A DNA stretch of 64,000 nucleotides, taken from the NCBI RefSeq assembly GCF_019049325.1, contig NZ_JAGMUO010000060.1, positions 66,681 to 130,680 of the forward strand, written 5' to 3'. The translations under genes were made by a program, and so were the position numbers. This document shows positions 25,065-33,784 of the stretch, piece by piece (within the stretch, counting starts at the first letter, position 1; each line of letters starts with the position of its first letter). The stretch comes from Streptomyces sp. AC512_CC834. GTDB taxonomy: Bacteria; Actinomycetota; Actinomycetes; Streptomycetales; Streptomycetaceae. A model generated the notes under the pieces. That model had not been told where the DNA came from. It worked only from the letters and a program-made list of their open reading frames with translations, and searched no databases.

Positions 25065-26033
25065 TCACACAATCACACGCAGTGCACGGCGTACGCCTGT
25101 GAACGTCACGCTGGTCCGCAGCCCCAGGTGGTCACCGTCCATCTGGAGGGGCAGAGGCACCTTCGAATGCAAGGTGAACTCGGTCAGATCGTGCAGGGAG
25201 ACCGCGTGCCGGCCCCGCGGTCCGCGCTCGGGGGACGAAGTGAGCAACTGGGTGCCATACCGGGCAACCGCGGCCGTCGACAGCCTGCTGAGTCCGAATA
25301 CGTCGAGCGCGGTGTCGAACGAGGCCTCGGGCGACGCGTAGATCGGGCGGTTGCCGAGAAACGTCCAGGGACACGTGTTCGAGACTATGGACAGCACCAG
25401 ATCCGTGATCGGGTCCTCGCCCGCACGCTCCAGGGTGATCGTCCCGCTGCGGCGGTGCGGCTCGCCGATGAGCTGGCGCACCACCTGGCGGACGTACAGG
25501 GCGTGGGTCGACTTCTTGCCGCGCTCGCGGTGCTGCTCGACCCGGCCGACCACGCCGGCGTCGAATCCCAGTCCGGCGTTGAAGGTGAACCAGCGGGCCG
25601 GAACCCCTTCGTCCTCCGAGCCCGGCGTACCCGAGGCCAGGCCGAGTCCGACGGTCCGCTCGCTGCCCTCGCGCAGCGCGTCCAGCAGGGCGCCGGTGGC
25701 CTCCACCGCGTGGTTGGGCAGACCGAGGGCACGGGCGAAGACGTTGGTGGAACCTCCGGGGACCACCGCGAGTCCGGGCAGGTGCTCCGGGTCGGGGCCC
25801 GCGTGCAGCAGACCGTTGACGACCTCGTTCACCGTGCCGTCGCCGCCGAGGGCCACCACCAGGTCGATGTCGTCGCTCTGCGCGGCCTGCCGGCCGAGGT
25901 CGCGCGCGTGGCCGCGGTACCCGGTGGTGACCGCCTCCAGCTTCATCTCGCTCGCGAGCGCGTGGATGAGCACGTCGCGTGTACGCGCACTCGTGGTGGT
26001 TGCCGCCGGATTGACCACGAGAAGTGCACGCAT
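25065..26033 (-). CDS. Diacylglycerol kinase-family lipid kinase
   Basis: This 322-residue DagK/YegS/BmrU-type kinase shows the catalytic signature VVALGGDGTVNEVVNGLL, then VVPGGSTNVFARALG and the FNAGLGFDAGVV segment. It phosphorylates diacylglycerol or a related lipid or sphingoid alcohol; the true substrate is not readable. The ATG at 26033 starts the first beta strand (RALLVVNP), and longer upstream frames are improbable. It is divergent from the membrane protein at 26161 over 127 bp. Confidence 0.92.
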   Translation of the reverse strand: MRALLVVNPAATTTSARTRDVLIHALASEMKLEAVTTGYRGHARDLGRQAAQSDDIDLVVALGGDGTVNEVVNGLLHAGPDPEHLPGLAVVPGGSTNVFARALGLPNHAVEATGALLDALREGSERTVGLGLASGTPGSEDEGVPARWFTFNAGLGFDAGVVGRVEQHRERGKKSTHALYVRQVVRQLIGEPHRRSGTITLERAGEDPITDLVLSIVSNTCPWTFLGNRPIYASPEASFDTALDVFGLSRLSTAAVARYGTQLLTSSPERGPRGRHAVSLHDLTEFTLHSKVPLPLQMDGDHLGLRTSVTFTGVRRALRVIV

Positions 26034-26160
26034 GGTTTGCAGGGTACCTACTGGGTGGTATTCGGCCCAGACCGAGGTGGAGATCGCCCCCGGCACCCGG
26101 CGCGCGTGATACGCCCGACACCCTGGTGGGCGCCGGTGCGCCGACGGCTACCCTGCAGGG

Positions 26161-26634
26161 GTGAGCAGTGAGCAGACCCCCACCCCCGAGGCCGCCGAAG
26201 CCACCGAATCCGCCGGATCCACCGAAGAGACGGGCCCTCGTCCCGGCCGGCTGACCGCCGCCGCCGCGCTCGCCGCGCTGGAAGGGCTGGCGCTCGTCGT
26301 CGGCGGCGCCTGGATGCTGGTGGGGGGCCTCACCGGCCACCCCGACGACCGGACCTCGGCCGTCACCGGCGGCGTCACGCTGATCGTTCTCGCCCTGCTG
26401 CCGCTGCTCGCCGCCCGCGGACTGCTCGCCCGACGGGGCTGGAGCAGGGGGCCCGCCGTGATCACGCAGATCATGGCGCTGCCCGTGGCCTTCAACATGG
26501 TGCGGGCCGACAGCCTGGCCGTTCCGACCGGCATCGTGCTCGGTGTCGTGGCCGTGACGGCACTGGCGTTGCTCGTCAACCCCGCGACCACCCATGCCCT
26601 CGGCATTCGGGGGCCCGGCAACGCCGGGAAATAG
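26161..26634 (+). CDS. Four-helix integral membrane protein
   Basis: This 157-residue protein has an acidic, Thr/Glu-rich cytosolic N-terminus (1-35), then about four transmembrane helices (around 40-60, 72-92, 102-118 and 122-142). The GTG start follows CAGGG. It is conserved next to the lipid kinase in Streptomyces as far as I recall, but has no known function. It ends 46 bp before the convergent sigH stop. Confidence 0.82.
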   Translation: MSSEQTPTPEAAEATESAGSTEETGPRPGRLTAAAALAALEGLALVVGGAWMLVGGLTGHPDDRTSAVTGGVTLIVLALLPLLAARGLLARRGWSRGPAVITQIMALPVAFNMVRADSLAVPTGIVLGVVAVTALALLVNPATTHALGIRGPGNAGK

Positions 26635-26680
26635 CCGACGGGCGACCGCTGCCCGGCACTGTGGGTCACCGGACCGGCGG

Positions 26681-27766
26681 CTACTCCTCGACCAGCAGCT
26701 TCTCCCGCAGTTGCGCCAGGGTGCGGGCCAGCAGCCGTGACACGTGCATCTGCGAGATGCCGACCTCCTGCGCGATCTGCGACTGGGTCATGTTGCCGAA
26801 GAAGCGCAGCAGCAGGATCCGCTTCTCCCGCGGCGGCAGGTCCTCAAGGAGCGGCTTGAGCGACTCCCGGTACTCGACGCCCTCCAGGGCCTCGTCCTCG
26901 GCGCCGAGGGTGTCGGCGACCGCCGGGGACTCGTCGTCCGTGTCCGGGACGTCCAGCGACAGCGTGGAGTACGCGTTGGCCGACTCCAGGCCCTCGAGGA
27001 CCTCCTCCTCCGAGATCGCCAGCTTCTCGGCCAGCTCGTGGACCGTGGGGGAGCGGCCGTGCAACTGGGAGAGCTCCGCCGTGGCCGTCGTCAGGGCCAG
27101 CCGCAGCTCCTGGAGCCGGCGCGGGACGCGCACCGCCCAGCCCTTGTCCCGGAAGTGCCGCTTGATCTCGCCGACGACCGTGGGGGTCGCGTACGTGGAG
27201 AACTCCACCCCGCGGTCCGGGTCGAAACGGTCGACCGACTTGATCAGCCCGATGGTGGCGACCTGGGTGAGGTCGTCCAGGGGCTCCCCGCGGTTGCGGA
27301 AGCGGCGCGCGAGGTGCTCGACGAGCGGCAGGTGCATGCGGACCAGCCGATTGCGCAGCTCCGCGTACTCCGGGCTCTCCTTCGTCAGCGTGCGCAGTTC
27401 GGCGAACAGGAGGCGTGCCCCACTGCGGTCCTGCGGGTCGTGCCGTGTGCCCTGCGTGCCCCGTGCACCCGGCGCGTGGCCCTCGGAGTGTCGCTCGTGC
27501 TCGCTCATCGTCCCGCCCGTTGCCCTTTCCCGAGCCCTCGCCTCCGCTCGGCCGGGCCGGACGGGGGTGTCCCCGCCCTGCTGCCCGTCGCCCGGGACGA
27601 CGGCCTCGGGCGAGGCCTCGTCCTCCGGATGCGGCCGGGCCTGCTCGGGGATGCCGTCGATGCCGTCCGCCATGCGTCGCGCCTCGTCAGGAGAGCGTGT
27701 GCCCTCGGCCGGCAGCTCCCGTGTGCCGTGCTCTTCGTCCCGCACCGGCCCGTCCCCGTCCCTCAC
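26681..27766 (-). CDS. sigH: SigH, SigB-like stress/development sigma factor
   Basis: This SigB/SigF-family sigma factor controls osmotic-stress and septation genes in S. coelicolor. The sequence has region 2 (LVEHLARRFRNRGEPLDDL then QVATIGLIKSVDRFD), region 3 (GRSPTVHELAEKL) and region 4 with the helix-turn-helix MTQSQIAQEVGISQMHVSRLL. I chose GTG 27766 (361 aa) because it overlaps the anti-sigma stop as GTGA. ATG 27673 (330 aa) and ATG 27508 (275 aa) are alternatives. Several SigH forms of about 51-52 and 37 kDa are known in S. coelicolor, and the frame stays open upstream through the anti-sigma gene. The 90-residue acidic N-terminal extension is specific to SigH. Confidence 0.94.
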   Translation of the reverse strand: MRDGDGPVRDEEHGTRELPAEGTRSPDEARRMADGIDGIPEQARPHPEDEASPEAVVPGDGQQGGDTPVRPGRAEARARERATGGTMSEHERHSEGHAPGARGTQGTRHDPQDRSGARLLFAELRTLTKESPEYAELRNRLVRMHLPLVEHLARRFRNRGEPLDDLTQVATIGLIKSVDRFDPDRGVEFSTYATPTVVGEIKRHFRDKGWAVRVPRRLQELRLALTTATAELSQLHGRSPTVHELAEKLAISEEEVLEGLESANAYSTLSLDVPDTDDESPAVADTLGAEDEALEGVEYRESLKPLLEDLPPREKRILLLRFFGNMTQSQIAQEVGISQMHVSRLLARTLAQLREKLLVEE

Positions 27767-28176
27767 GTCGGCCCGGGTCCCGCGCCGCGCTGTTTGTAGA
27801 GGCTGATCGAAACGGTTTTGTCCTCGTCCACGGCGGAGGAGACCTTGCCCGCGAGGGCGGAGAGCACCGTCCAGGCGAAGGTGTCCCGCGCGGGGGCGTG
27901 GCCGTCCGTGGTCGGCGCCGAGACGGTGACCTCGAGCGAGTCGTCGACGAGGCGGAAGACACAACTGAGCACCGAGCCGGGCACGGCCTGCTGAAGCAGG
28001 ATCGCGCAGGCCTCGTCGACTGCGATGCGCAGGTCCTCGATCTCGTCGAGGGTGAAGTCCAAACGGGCTGCGAGGCCGGCCGTCGCCGTACGCAGCACCG
28101 ACAGGTAGGCACCCGCGGCCGGCAGCCGGACTTCGACGAAGTCCTGGGTCGCGGGCTCGCCTGCGATCTGGGACAC
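27763..28176 (-). CDS. prsH: PrsH/UshX, anti-sigma factor for SigH
   Basis: This RsbW-like protein, with a GHKL ATPase/kinase fold, holds SigH inactive until released by a phospho-switch. The 137-residue protein shows the GHKL helix with the N-box-like LRIAVDEACAILL and a late strand DKTVSISLYK. GTG 28176 lies 5 nt after GGAGG; a TTG four codons upstream is less likely. It overlaps sigH by 4 nt, so anti-sigma and sigma are co-translated. The 250-bp upstream gap should hold the sigH promoters. Confidence 0.93.
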   Translation of the reverse strand: MSQIAGEPATQDFVEVRLPAAGAYLSVLRTATAGLAARLDFTLDEIEDLRIAVDEACAILLQQAVPGSVLSCVFRLVDDSLEVTVSAPTTDGHAPARDTFAWTVLSALAGKVSSAVDEDKTVSISLYKQRGAGPGPT

Positions 28177-28426
28177 CCTCACCTCCAAGGTGGTACAAGC
28201 ATTACAGGGCCGAGGGTCGCCCCTCGGGGTAACGCGATACGTGGTTCAGCGGTGACGTTATCGCGCTCCGAACTTTCCTGTCCCCGAGACCCCAACCCCG
28301 TGCTGTCACTCATAGTAAACACACGAACACGCACAGTGGCTAGGGGGTCGGCGGGCTCAAATCGGAAGAGCGCGCGCCGGGTTGACGTACCCAGACGTCA
28401 GACGGTCGAACCGTCCCGGGCAGAGG

Positions 28427-28687
28427 TCACACGAGGACATGATCGACGAAGCACCAGCGCCAGCTCTCCCCGGGCTCGAAGGTGCGCATCACCGGATGAC
28501 CGGTCTCCTTGTGATGCGCTGTCGCGTGCTGTCCCGGCGAGGAGTCGCAGCAGCCGACGTGACCGCAGACGAGACACAGCCTTAGCTGCACCGGGTCCGT
28601 GCCCCCGGCCAGACACTCCGGACAGGTCTCGCCGCACGGCTCGGGTTCCGGGTGCGGCAGCGCGTCGGCGTGCGTGCACTGTTTCAT
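28427..28687 (-). CDS. UBP-type zinc-finger protein
   Basis: This 86-residue protein is one UBP zinc finger: CGETCPEC, LCLVCGHVGCCD, then HATAHHKETGHPV supply the Cys/His ligands. In eukaryotes the fold binds free ubiquitin C-termini; in bacteria its role is unknown. The ATG is divergent from the antiporter gene over 61 bp, so the two promoters probably share the gap. It is upstream of, but not obviously cotranscribed with, prsH (250-bp gap). Confidence 0.9.
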   Translation of the reverse strand: MKQCTHADALPHPEPEPCGETCPECLAGGTDPVQLRLCLVCGHVGCCDSSPGQHATAHHKETGHPVMRTFEPGESWRWCFVDHVLV

Positions 28688-28748
28688 GATTGCCAGGTTA
28701 CGACGGCTGTGCGGATGACCGCGCGGAAAACGAGGGCGGGCGAGGACG

Positions 28749-30341
28749 ATGGACGTGATGCCGCTGCTGTTGCTGGTGGCGGGCAGTGCCGCGGTCGCCG
28801 CGGCGGGACGGCGCGTGCCGGTGCCGGTCCCGCTGCTGCTGGTCGCGGTGGGCCTGGTGGTGAGCTATCTCCCCGGCGTGCCCGACTACACCCTCGACCC
28901 GCACATCGTGCTGCCGCTGCTGCTGCCCCCGCTGCTGTACACGGCCGCCTCCGACAGCTCCTACCTGGACCTGCGGGCGCAGACCCGCCCGGTGGCGCTG
29001 CTGTCCGTGGGCTACGTGCTCTTCGCCACCTTCATCGTCGGCTGCGCCGCGTACCTCATCGTGCCGGGTCTGCCGCTGACCGCGGCCCTGGTGCTCGGCG
29101 CGGTGGTCGCGCCCCCGGACGCCGTCGCCGCCACCGCGGTCGCACGCCGCGTGGGGCTGCCCTCCCGGATCACCACGATCCTCCAGGGCGAGTCCCTGGT
29201 GAACGACGCCACCGCGATCACCGCGTTCAAGGTGGCGCTCGCCGCGGCCGTCGGCGAGGGCGCGACCTGGGCCGGCGGGATCGGCGAGTTCCTGATCGCG
29301 GCGGTGGGCGGCGTCGGCGTCGGGCTGGTGCTGATGGTGCCGCTCCACTGGCTGCGCACCCACCTGAGAGAGGCACTGCTGCAGAACACGCTCTCCCTGC
29401 TGATCCCGTTCGTCGCCTACGCGGTCGCCGAGCAGGTGTACGCCTCCGGGGTGCTCGCGGTGGTCGTCGTCGCGCTCTACCTCGGCCACCGCGCGTGGGA
29501 GGTCGATTTCGCCACCCGGCTCCAGGAGGAGGCGGTGTGGAAGATGGTCGCGTTCGTCCTGGAGTCGGCCGTGTTCGCCCTCATCGGACTCCAGTTGCCC
29601 GTCGTCCTCAAGGGACTGGGGGAGTACGAGGGTGTCGAGGCCGCCCGGTACGCCCTCGCCCTCTTCCTGGTCGTCGCCGTGACGAGGTTCGTGTGGGTGT
29701 ACCCGGCGACCTTCCTGCCCCGGCTGTCGGCACGCGTCCGCGCGCGCGAGGGCGACCTCTCCTGGAAGGGGCCGTTCGTGATCGGCTGGGCCGGGATGCG
29801 GGGCGTGGTCTCACTGGCCATCGCCTTCTCCATCCCGCTCACCGTGCACGGCGGTGCGCCCTTTCCCGAGCGCAACCTCATCCTGTTCCTCACCTTCACC
29901 ACGGTCATCGGCACGCTGGTCGTCCAGGGCGTCAGCCTGCCGCCGCTGATCCGCCTGCTGAAGTTCCCCGCGCACGACGTACAGGCCGAGACGCTGGCGG
30001 AGGCCAACGCCCAGGCGCAGGCCTCGCGGGCGGCGGAGCAGCGCCTGGACGACCTGCTCACCGACGAGCGCAACGCCCTGCCGGGTCCGCTCGCCGACCG
30101 CCTCCGCACGGTCCTGGAGCGCCGCCGCAACGCCGTGTGGGAACGGCTCGGGCAGGTCAATCCCGTCACCGGCGAGACCGTCGACGACACCTACCGGCGG
30201 CTCTCCCGGGAGATGATCAGCGCCGAGCGCGACGTCTTCGTCCGGCTGCGGGACGGCCGCTACATCGACGACGAGATGCTCCGGACGCTGCTGCGCCGAC
30301 TGGACCTGGAGGAGGCGGCGGCGTACCGGGAGACGACGTGA
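28749..30341 (+). CDS. CPA1-family Na+/H+ antiporter
   Basis: This 530-residue protein has 12 or more hydrophobic segments and CPA1 hallmarks: GAVVAPPDAVAATAVARR, the ESLVNDATAITAF helix (Asn-Asp cation site), and GWAGMRGVVSLAIA. The C-terminal 100 residues are a cytosolic, Arg/Glu-rich helical domain likely to regulate exchange. Its location beside the osmotic-stress sigma factor locus fits ion homeostasis, but cotranscription is not implied since the strands differ. Confidence 0.92.
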   Translation: MDVMPLLLLVAGSAAVAAAGRRVPVPVPLLLVAVGLVVSYLPGVPDYTLDPHIVLPLLLPPLLYTAASDSSYLDLRAQTRPVALLSVGYVLFATFIVGCAAYLIVPGLPLTAALVLGAVVAPPDAVAATAVARRVGLPSRITTILQGESLVNDATAITAFKVALAAAVGEGATWAGGIGEFLIAAVGGVGVGLVLMVPLHWLRTHLREALLQNTLSLLIPFVAYAVAEQVYASGVLAVVVVALYLGHRAWEVDFATRLQEEAVWKMVAFVLESAVFALIGLQLPVVLKGLGEYEGVEAARYALALFLVVAVTRFVWVYPATFLPRLSARVRAREGDLSWKGPFVIGWAGMRGVVSLAIAFSIPLTVHGGAPFPERNLILFLTFTTVIGTLVVQGVSLPPLIRLLKFPAHDVQAETLAEANAQAQASRAAEQRLDDLLTDERNALPGPLADRLRTVLERRRNAVWERLGQVNPVTGETVDDTYRRLSREMISAERDVFVRLRDGRYIDDEMLRTLLRRLDLEEAAAYRETT

Positions 30342-30404
30342 GCGGGGCGCGCGTGCGCACGTCGCGGCGGCGGCCCCGTTCCGCCCGACGACCGGTCTTC
30401 CCGT

Positions 30405-31349
30405 TCAGGGAAACGGCCGGCCGGTGACGACCGCCGCCAGGGTGGTCCCGCGCGGGAAGGCGCCCTCCTGGGCGAGAGCGAGCAGGGCGTACAGCATCTT
30501 GGCGACGTAGACGCGCTCCACGGGCAGGCCGTGGCGGCGTTCGAAGTCCTCGGCGAAGGCGTCAAGGCGGGGGCCGGTCCGGGCGTAGCCGCCGAAGTGG
30601 AAGCGGTCGTCGAGGCTCCAGGTGCCGCGCGGCCCGCCGAACGCACGCTCCTGGAGCCGCCGTATGTCCGCGCTGAGGAAGCCGCCCTTGAGCACGGGTA
30701 TCCCGAGCGTCCGCCGCCCCCGGGGCAGTCCGGCGGCCAGCCCGGCGAGCGTGCCACCGGTCCCGCAGGCGAGGGCGGCCACGTCGGCGTGCTCGCCCAG
30801 CTCCTCGCCCAGGGCACGGCAGCCGCGGACGGCCTCCGCGTTGCTGCCGCCCTCGGGGACGACGACCGCCTCCCCGGCGTCCACCGCGCGCAGGAGGGCG
30901 GCCAGGGTCTCCGGCTCGGCCTTGCGGCGATACGTCGAGCGGTCGACGAAGTGGAGCCGCATGCCGTCGGCGGCGCACCGGGCCAGAGAGGGGTTGAGCG
31001 GCAGGCCGGCCAGTTCCTGACCGCGCACCACGCCCACCGTGGACAGCCCGAGCAGGCGGCCGGCGGCGGCCGTGGCCCGCAGGTGGTTGGAGTAGGCGCC
31101 GCCGAACGTGACGACGGTACGGGCGCCGACCGTGGCGAGATTCGGCGCGAGTTTGCGCCATTTGTTGCCGACCAGCGCGGGGTGGATCAGGTCGTCCCGC
31201 TTGAGCAGCAACCGGACACCGTGCCGCTCGAACCGTCCGTCGACCACCTCCTGCAAGGGCGAGGGCAGACGGGGCCGCAGGTCGGCGAGATCAGCGGGAC
31301 CAGCGGGATCAGCGAGGTCGGCTAGGTCGCGGGGGTCGGTGGCGGTCAC
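30405..31349 (-). CDS. PLP-dependent deaminase/desulfhydrase (ACC deaminase-like)
   Basis: This fold-type II PLP enzyme has the lysine motif VGNKWRKL, the SNHLRATAAAG helix that grips PLP, and the phosphate loop CGTGGTLAG. The family includes 1-aminocyclopropane-1-carboxylate deaminase and D-cysteine desulfhydrase; the sequence alone does not settle which. The first 25 residues repeat DLAD/PAGPAD units encoded by imperfect 9-bp repeats (about 31280-31335), so the start is uncertain. The gene is convergent with the antiporter, 63 bp apart. Confidence 0.85.
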   Translation of the reverse strand: MTATDPRDLADLADPAGPADLADLRPRLPSPLQEVVDGRFERHGVRLLLKRDDLIHPALVGNKWRKLAPNLATVGARTVVTFGGAYSNHLRATAAAGRLLGLSTVGVVRGQELAGLPLNPSLARCAADGMRLHFVDRSTYRRKAEPETLAALLRAVDAGEAVVVPEGGSNAEAVRGCRALGEELGEHADVAALACGTGGTLAGLAAGLPRGRRTLGIPVLKGGFLSADIRRLQERAFGGPRGTWSLDDRFHFGGYARTGPRLDAFAEDFERRHGLPVERVYVAKMLYALLALAQEGAFPRGTTLAAVVTGRPFP

Positions 31350-31385
31350 CCCGCCATTGTCACGCCGCCACCCGCAGCGGCCACG

Positions 31386-31976
31386 TCACTTCAGCCGGTC
31401 CCGGATCCGCTCGCGCATCGACGCCATCGTGAACCCCCGCGGATCGACCTTCCCCGGCTGCCATTCCAGGTGCCCGATGACCGACCGTTCGTTCCACCCG
31501 TGGTGGCGGCACACCGCGGCGGAGACCCGCTCGATCGCCTCGAGCTGGGCCGCCGGCCAGGGATCGTCGCCGTCGCCCAGGTTCTCGCACTCGAAGCCGT
31601 AGAAGTGCCGGTTGCCGTCGGTGTTCGCCTCGTTGTCCCGGGGCAGCGCCTTCTCGGCGATCACCGCGCGCAGGACGTCGTCGTCGCCGAGCCCGGCGTG
31701 GTTGGCCCTGCCGTACCCGACCAGATGGACCTTGCCGTCCTTGGTGATGACCCCGTGGCACAGAGGGCCCGGCAGACCCTCGTAGCCCTTGCGGCAGATC
31801 TCCACGGTCCGCGCGCTGCCCTTGGTCACCGTGTGGTGGATCATCACACCGTGCACGGGACCCCAGGCGCCCTTGTGGTTGCGGTTGTGGTCCCGCCAGT
31901 CGCCGACCTCGACGACGGTGACGCCCTCGGCCTTCAGGGCCTTGAGGAAACTGCTCGCGGACATGGGTGAGGCCAC
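31386..31976 (-). CDS. N-acetylmuramoyl-L-alanine amidase (Amidase_2 type)
   Basis: This 196-residue zinc amidase domain shows the first zinc ligand in VMIHHTVT, the FYGFECEN strand and the late ligand region VIGHLEWQPGKVDP. Such enzymes cut the bond between muramic acid and the peptide stem, in cell-wall turnover. There is no signal peptide, which is odd for a wall enzyme, so an intracellular or atypically exported role is possible. GTG 31976 is chosen for its AAGGAG site at 6 nt; ATG 31964 is the next choice. The neighbour upstream is the divergent encapsulin gene. Confidence 0.88.
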   Translation of the reverse strand: MASPMSASSFLKALKAEGVTVVEVGDWRDHNRNHKGAWGPVHGVMIHHTVTKGSARTVEICRKGYEGLPGPLCHGVITKDGKVHLVGYGRANHAGLGDDDVLRAVIAEKALPRDNEANTDGNRHFYGFECENLGDGDDPWPAAQLEAIERVSAAVCRHHGWNERSVIGHLEWQPGKVDPRGFTMASMRERIRDRLK

Positions 31977-32292
31977 GGTCGGCTCCTTCACGCTGCGCGA
32001 CGGCCGCCGGACGCGACCGCCTCGTACGGTGCTTGTACCGAAACGGAGCGCCGTCCATTACTTGTTCGGTCCGTGTGCGATCCGTTTCGGACAATCTCAT
32101 CCCGGTCGACTGCCCCGACCAGGGCCGGACAAGTCGCCGAGACGCCGAACAAGCCCCCATATCTGCCCCGCCCGCACGTGATCCATTCCCGCTCTTTCGT
32201 GTAATAGCACCGGCACGCTCCGTGAGGAAAGCTGGTCCACGCACATCGATGCCGGGCGCAATCGTCCGGCATGACCGGGAGGGCAATTCCTT
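31977..32292. promoter_or_regulatory. Divergent amidase/encapsulin promoter region with inverted repeat
   Basis: This 316-bp gap is less GC-rich than the genes and holds no ORF I trust. It carries a perfect 10-bp inverted repeat, CCGAAACGGA (32038-32047) and TCCGTTTCGG (32081-32090), 33 bp apart. CTTGTTCGG and CGAACAAG copies also occur at about 32061 and 32147. The encapsulin ATG at 32293 follows GGGAGGG. Confidence 0.6.
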
Positions 32293-33699
32293 ATGTCGGT
32301 AGGCGAAGAGGTCCGCACCGAGCAGACCAGGCCGCAGCAGAGCCTCGGCACGGCGGCCGCGCGGAACCTGGCCACCACCACCAAGTCGGTTCCCCAGATG
32401 CAGGAGATCAGCTCGCGCTGGCTGCTGCGCTCGCTCCCCTGGATGGACGTCCAGGGCGGCACGTACCGGGTGAACCGGCGTCTGACCTTCGCCGTCGGCG
32501 ACGGCCGCGTGACGTTCGTGAAGACCGGCGACCGCGTCGAGGTCATCCCCGCGGAGCTGGGCGAGCTGCCGGCCCTGCGGTCGTACGAGGACGACGAGGT
32601 CCTCTCGGAGCTCGCGCAACGCTGTGAGCAGCGTGAGTACGGCCCCGGGGAGGTCATCGCCTCGTTCGGCGGCCGGGCCGACGAGGTCCACCTGCTGGCG
32701 CACGGCAAGGTCGAGAAGATCGGCACCGGTCCGTACGGCGACGACGCGGTGCTCGGCGTCCTCGCCGACGGCGCGTACTTCGGCGACCAGGCGCTGCTCG
32801 ACGGGGACGCCATCTGGGAGTACACCGCCCGCGCGGTCACCGCCTGCACGGTGCTCGTGCTGCCCCGCCAGGAGGTGGAGCAGGTCGCGGAGCGCGCGGA
32901 GTCCCTGCGCGCGCACCTGGAGGAGCGGCGCTCGCTCCCGGAGCAGGACACCAACAAGCACGGCGAGAAGGCGATCGACCTCGCGGCCGGCCACAGCGGC
33001 GAGCCGGACATCCCGCACACCTTCGTCGACTACGAGGCCCGGCCCCGTGAGTACGAACTGAGCGTCGCCCAGACCGTGCTGCGCATCCACTCGCGCGTGG
33101 CCGACCTGTACAACCAGCCGATGAACCAGACCGAGCAGCAGATCCGGCTGACGGTCGAGGCACTGAAGGAGCGTCAGGAGCACGAGCTCGTCAACAACCG
33201 CGAGTTCGGCCTGCTGCACAACTGCGAGTACGACCAGCGCATCCAGCCCCACGACGGAGTGCCGGGACCGGACGACCTGGACGAACTGCTGAGCCGCCGG
33301 CGCGGCACCAAGCTGCTCCTCGCCCACCCCCGCGCCATCGCCGCGATCGGCCGCGAGCTGAACAAGCGCGGACTCGTCCCCGAGACGATCGACATCGCCG
33401 GCAACCGCATCCCGACCTGGCGCGGGGTGCCCATCTACCCCTGCAACAAGATCCCGGTCACCGACGCCCGTACGACCTCGATCATCGCGATGCGTACCGG
33501 CGAGCAGGACCAGGGCGTCATCGGGCTGCGGGCCACCGGTATCCCCGACGAGATCGAGCCGAGTCTGTCGGTGCGCTTCATGGGCATCAACGAACAGGCC
33601 GTCATCAAGTACCTGGTCACGGCCTACTACTCGGCCGCGGTCCTCGTACCGGACGCGCTCGGCGTCCTGGAGAACGTCGAGATCGGCCGCTGGCGGTGA
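32293..33699 (+). CDS. Family 2B encapsulin shell protein with cyclic-nucleotide-binding insertion (EshA-like)
   Basis: This 468-residue protein has an HK97-like shell fold split by a cNMP-binding domain (about residues 90-220), as in family 2B encapsulins and Streptomyces EshA. The insert's phosphate-binding cassette reads YFGDQALL, with Asp165 where Glu is usual, and keeps the Arg in YTARA (Arg180). The N-terminal 45 residues resemble the extended arm of the shell. The C-terminal block (IPTWRGVPIYPCNKIPV to the end) is the conserved encapsulin core. The polyprenyl synthase 85 bp downstream is the expected cargo. EshA in Streptomyces affects hyphal growth and ppGpp/antibiotic output (literature); ligand binding in this paralogue is unproven. 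Confidence 0.88.
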   Translation: MSVGEEVRTEQTRPQQSLGTAAARNLATTTKSVPQMQEISSRWLLRSLPWMDVQGGTYRVNRRLTFAVGDGRVTFVKTGDRVEVIPAELGELPALRSYEDDEVLSELAQRCEQREYGPGEVIASFGGRADEVHLLAHGKVEKIGTGPYGDDAVLGVLADGAYFGDQALLDGDAIWEYTARAVTACTVLVLPRQEVEQVAERAESLRAHLEERRSLPEQDTNKHGEKAIDLAAGHSGEPDIPHTFVDYEARPREYELSVAQTVLRIHSRVADLYNQPMNQTEQQIRLTVEALKERQEHELVNNREFGLLHNCEYDQRIQPHDGVPGPDDLDELLSRRRGTKLLLAHPRAIAAIGRELNKRGLVPETIDIAGNRIPTWRGVPIYPCNKIPVTDARTTSIIAMRTGEQDQGVIGLRATGIPDEIEPSLSVRFMGINEQAVIKYLVTAYYSAAVLVPDALGVLENVEIGRWR

Positions 33700-33784
33700 C
33701 GCCAGTCTCCCGAACGTCGTGTTCCCGCCCTCCCGGGCGGGTACACCCCGGGGGTGCGGACGGGCCCAGGGGGAAGGTGAGTCC

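Noticed and set aside
24860..25102. 80-codon frame between wblE and the lipid kinase
   Set aside because: It overlaps the kinase 3' end, lacks a ribosome site and shows no conserved feature that I recognise.
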